Positions 6,652 through 8,817 of a DNA stretch of 8,817 bases are shown one piece after another. Positions within the stretch are counted from its first letter, which is position 1. Each line of letters starts with the position of its first letter. The stretch is taken from NCBI GenBank assembly GCA_905206195.1, contig CAJLGN010000035.1, positions 1 through 8,817 on the forward strand. The letters run 5' to 3'. This DNA comes from an uncultured Roseburia sp. (lineage in GTDB: Bacteria; Bacillota; Clostridia; Lachnospirales; Lachnospiraceae). Made by a program: the position numbers and the translations under genes. The notes beneath the pieces are model-generated. The model made no database searches. It had not been told where the DNA came from and saw nothing but the letters and a program-made list of their open reading frames with translations.

Positions 6652-7741
6652 AAACATCATTTTTTTGAGTGTTCTGTATGTGTTTCTCCCGGCGTGGATT
6701 GGGTTCTTCTGGGTGGAGCTTTTGCAAATTGCCGGGAGGTGGAACCGTTTTTTGCACGCGTGGACACTTGGATTTACAACTATGCTCGCGGCGGCGCAGG
6801 CGGTGCTGGTGCCCCTTGTGGCGACAAAGCAGACGCTCACAAGCGCCATGATACTTTGGCAGATGATTCTGAATGTGCTCGCACTCATTTCCTTTTGGAG
6901 GGTGCTAAAATGCTGGAAGCAGAGAGGGCTGGCGGCAGGGACGGCGGACACGGCGACGGCAGTGCCTTCAAAAACAGAGCGGAGCGCGGGGGGAGCGCGG
7001 GCATGGACGTTCACGTTTGGCGTGCTGGCGGCGGTGCTGATTCTGCTCCAGGCGTATATTCCTGCGCGCTATGAGCACCGTGATGACGATGACTCCCGGT
7101 TTGTGTCGGAGGAAGTCTCTGCGGTGGAGCACGATACAATGTATCAGGATGACCCGATCGCGGGGGACTTCCTCTACTGGAACGAGGGGGAGGTAAAGAA
7201 AGATTTCACATCCCCGTGGGCGATGTATGTGGCGATCGGAAGCCGACTTTCCGGCATCCCACCGGCGGTGCTCTCTCACACATACCTGCCTTTCTTTTTG
7301 ATCCTGCTGTGCTATGCTGTCTATTTTTTGATCGGGCAGGTGCTCCTGCGGGGGGATGTGGAAAAGGTGTTTTTGTTTTTGATCTTTTTGTCGGTGATTC
7401 ATCTGTGGGGTTACACCTCCACGCACACGCTGGCGTCCATGCTGCTTTTGCGTATTTGGCAGGGAAAGGCGGTGTGCGCGAGCTTTATGCTGCCGATGTT
7501 GTTTTATCTCCTGTATCAGATCATGCGGCGGGAGTACAAAAAGAGCTGGATTGCGCTGCTTTTTGCGGCGGATGCGGGGGCATGCCTGCTGTCGGGGATC
7601 GGAATTGTAACTGCGCCGGTTGTCATTTTCTTGTACGGTCTGGTCGATTTTATCTATCACCGGGCGTGGAAAAAAACGGTGGTCATCTGGGCGGCTGCAC
7701 TGCCGAGCATCCTCTGCCTGCTGTATTATATGGTTGGATAG
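6641..7741 (+). CDS. Multi-spanning membrane protein, DUF6077-like N-terminal half
   Basis: This is a 366-residue integral membrane protein of unknown function. Hydrophobic helices are visible at about 6-28, 41-60, 70-88, 122-140, 214-235, 242-258, 260-272, 280-294, 304-316, 320-337 and 346-364. An outside loop after helix 4 carries an acidic cluster (HRDDDDSRFV, 146-155) and FTSPWAMYVAIGSRLSGIPP (189-208), followed by SHTYLPFF; later comes RIWQGKAV (271-278). An acidic motif after an early helix plus many helices recalls GT-C membrane glycosyltransferases, which is only an inference. I associate these motifs with DUF6077 proteins of clostridial surface-glycan loci, which as I remember are about 600-700 residues long. 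This protein stops at about the midpoint and the next gene looks like the rest. It overlaps the preceding gene by 11 bases. The family name is from memory. Confidence 0.82.
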   Translation: MNCRNIIFLSVLYVFLPAWIGFFWVELLQIAGRWNRFLHAWTLGFTTMLAAAQAVLVPLVATKQTLTSAMILWQMILNVLALISFWRVLKCWKQRGLAAGTADTATAVPSKTERSAGGARAWTFTFGVLAAVLILLQAYIPARYEHRDDDDSRFVSEEVSAVEHDTMYQDDPIAGDFLYWNEGEVKKDFTSPWAMYVAIGSRLSGIPPAVLSHTYLPFFLILLCYAVYFLIGQVLLRGDVEKVFLFLIFLSVIHLWGYTSTHTLASMLLLRIWQGKAVCASFMLPMLFYLLYQIMRREYKKSWIALLFAADAGACLLSGIGIVTAPVVIFLYGLVDFIYHRAWKKTVVIWAAALPSILCLLYYMVG

Positions 7742-7745
7742 GAGG
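7740..7745 (+). promoter_or_regulatory. Ribosome binding site AGGAGG between the two DUF6077-like halves
   Basis: Consensus AGGAGG overlaps the TAG stop of the first half. It lies 6 bases before the ATG at 7752 and only 3 before the ATG at 7749, so 7752 is the better start. Its presence argues that the second half can be made as its own protein. Confidence 0.65.
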
Positions 7746-7751
7746 CACATG

Positions 7752-8534
7752 ATGAATTATTGCTTTGCGGTTTGGAAAGAATTTATCGAGTTTATAGGTG
7801 GGAGGGAGGGGCTCTGGCATTGGCTGTTTTTTGTGGCGGCACTGCTTTTTTGCCTTTTGGCGGGGAAAACTGCGCGCGCGCGTCTTTTTTGGCCGTCGGT
7901 GCTGGTGCTTTTGTTCTTTTTTAACCCGCTGTTTTACGCCTTTGTTGGGACCAAATTCCTCTCTGGAATCTACTGGAGGCTTCTGTGGATGCTTCCGGTG
8001 TCGTTCGTGATCGCCTACGCGCTGACACAGCTGACGTGCAGACTTAAGAGAAACGTGCTGCGAATCGGGGTGGTTGTCCTGGCGTGCGCCTGCATTGCGG
8101 TGACTGGGGAGCGGGAATTTTCCAGCGCCACTTACAGCGAGAAGGAGAATGCGTACGAGATTCCGCAGGCCGCGATAGCGGTGTCCGATGTTGTGATGGG
8201 CGGGCTTAGAGACTGGAAGGAGACGATTATTGTGCCCAATGAGCTGTTGTGCTACATCAGACAGTACAGCTCTTCGGTGGGACTTCTCTACGGAAGAAAT
8301 GCGGAGGGATTTATCACCAACATTGAGCCGGACGAGGCGCGTGTTTTTGAGGAGATGAGCAAGGAGGAGCCCGATGTGGGATTGATCACGGAGGTTGCCC
8401 GAGCCAGGAACTGCCGCTATATCGTGTTCAACACCTCGTTCCACCGCATCTCGGAAGATATCACAAGGTACGGATATGAGCGGCTGACAGAGGTGGAAGA
8501 TGATTATGTGATTTACCGCAGAATCGAGTCGTAG
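7752..8534 (+). CDS. Membrane protein with C-terminal soluble domain, DUF6077-like C-terminal half
   Basis: The 260-residue protein has four hydrophobic helices at about 20-38, 46-64, 74-94 and 102-117. The third contains IYWRLLWMLPVSFVIAYAL, a pattern I associate with the second half of DUF6077-like proteins. A soluble domain (about 120-260) follows the last helix and should lie outside the membrane. It contains VPNELLCYIRQYSSSVGLLYGRN (161-183), split here only by description, and ends DYVIYRRIES. It starts 10 bases after the stop of the preceding gene. The reading frame is open across the junction in the +1 frame, so a single-base change would join the two genes into one protein of about 630 residues. 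It may be a natural two-gene version or a frameshifted single gene. No catalytic motif is recognised. Confidence 0.82.
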   Translation: MNYCFAVWKEFIEFIGGREGLWHWLFFVAALLFCLLAGKTARARLFWPSVLVLLFFFNPLFYAFVGTKFLSGIYWRLLWMLPVSFVIAYALTQLTCRLKRNVLRIGVVVLACACIAVTGEREFSSATYSEKENAYEIPQAAIAVSDVVMGGLRDWKETIIVPNELLCYIRQYSSSVGLLYGRNAEGFITNIEPDEARVFEEMSKEEPDVGLITEVARARNCRYIVFNTSFHRISEDITRYGYERLTEVEDDYVIYRRIES

Positions 8535-8563
8535 GATGTGCGGGATTTGGTTGGAGAATATAG

Positions 8564-8817
8564 ATGGATAGAATGAAGAGGATATATGAGGAAACCGATT
8601 GGAAGAGAATAGGAATCGCCGCGTACTACGGCTTTTTTGCGATCAATATTCTGATGAAAGCGTTCGCCTATGATCACGGGGACAATATTTATAAGTATTT
8701 TTTTGTGTTTGGGATGCTTTTTTTGGCAATCAAGCTGATCACGACGCGCTACACGCTGCGCGAGCTATTGTGGTCGGCGATTTTGATCGGGCTAGCGCTT
8801 CCGCTCTCAATTATAAC
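8564..8817 (+). CDS. O-antigen polymerase/ligase-like (Wzy-type) membrane protein, N-terminal part only
   Basis: The frame is open from this ATG to the end of the window (84 codons) and has no stop, so only the start of the gene is seen. After a charged N-terminus (MDRMKRIYEETDWKR) come hydrophobic stretches at about 16-33 (IGIAAYYGFFAINILMKA), 45-57 (YFFVFGMLFLAIK) and 69-84. Between the second and third is LITTRYTLRELLW. This layout, a short helix pair then a K/R-Y-x-x-x-E-L linker and another helix, is what I expect at the start of clostridial Wzy-like proteins that polymerise or ligate repeat units. GGAGA lies 6 bases upstream of the ATG. The family call rests on topology, this linker and context, so it is moderate; the gene itself is likely. 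Confidence 0.72.
   Translation, partial: MDRMKRIYEETDWKRIGIAAYYGFFAINILMKAFAYDHGDNIYKYFFVFGMLFLAIKLITTRYTLRELLWSAILIGLALPLSII

Noticed and set aside
6968..7750. Minus-strand open frame of 260 codons opposite the membrane protein gene
   Set aside because: The product is rich in Gln, His and Arg, the usual complement of a hydrophobic coding strand, and shows no recognisable motif.
7216..7752. Plus-strand open frame of 178 codons inside the first DUF6077-like gene
   Set aside because: The glycine- and alanine-rich product has no motif, no good start signal, and overlaps the better-supported frame entirely.
7683..8444. Minus-strand open frame of 253 codons opposite the second membrane protein
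   Set aside because: Same pattern of basic, low-complexity translation opposite a gene with clear helices and its own AGGAGG site.
1..8817. Search for CRISPR arrays, tRNA or rRNA genes, insertion-sequence ends, attachment sites and long repeats
   Set aside because: By eye I found no regularly spaced repeats, no tRNA-like cloverleaf between genes, no transposase frame and no long direct or inverted repeats; the gaps between genes are mostly under 45 bases.

Overview
The window looks like part of a cell-surface polysaccharide locus from a member of the Clostridia, most likely Lachnospiraceae. The reasons are its roughly even base composition, strong GGAG/AGGAGG ribosome binding sites, and protein types common in that family (TagH/Wzt-type ATPase, DUF6077-like membrane protein, CpsC-like protein). 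All convincing genes lie on the + strand, close together or overlapping, as in one long operon. I see no convincing terminator or promoter inside it. The genus is an inference.

Left half (1 to about 3880), an ABC-export module: the C-terminal end of a Wzm/TagG-type permease, then a Wzt/TagH ATPase carrying an extra C-terminal glycan-binding domain. These are followed by a class I SAM-dependent methyltransferase and a 392-residue protein whose first two thirds carry the landmarks of the protein kinase/aminoglycoside phosphotransferase fold. In the E. coli O9a cluster the order wzm, wzt, wbdD is known; WbdD is a fused methyltransferase-kinase that caps the growing chain, and the Wzt C-terminal domain then recognises the cap. 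The same order here, with methyltransferase and kinase as separate genes, suggests a chain-terminating and export-licensing system in a Gram-positive organism. This is the most interesting idea in the window.

Right half (3922 to 8817), Wzy-type module: a polyprenyl-phosphate sugar-1-phosphate transferase that would start repeat-unit synthesis, and a CpsC/Wzz-like chain-length protein fused to a BY-kinase-like domain that has lost its nucleotide-binding residues. Then come two membrane proteins that look like the halves of a DUF6077-like protein, and the start of an O-antigen polymerase/ligase-like membrane protein running off the window. No ordinary cytoplasmic glycosyltransferase is present, so those genes should lie outside the window.

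The co-location of ABC-exporter and Wzy/Wzz hallmarks means either two glycan systems sit side by side or one locus mixes both logics. The first 60 or so bases do not read like the expected permease segment and may mark a rearrangement or assembly join.
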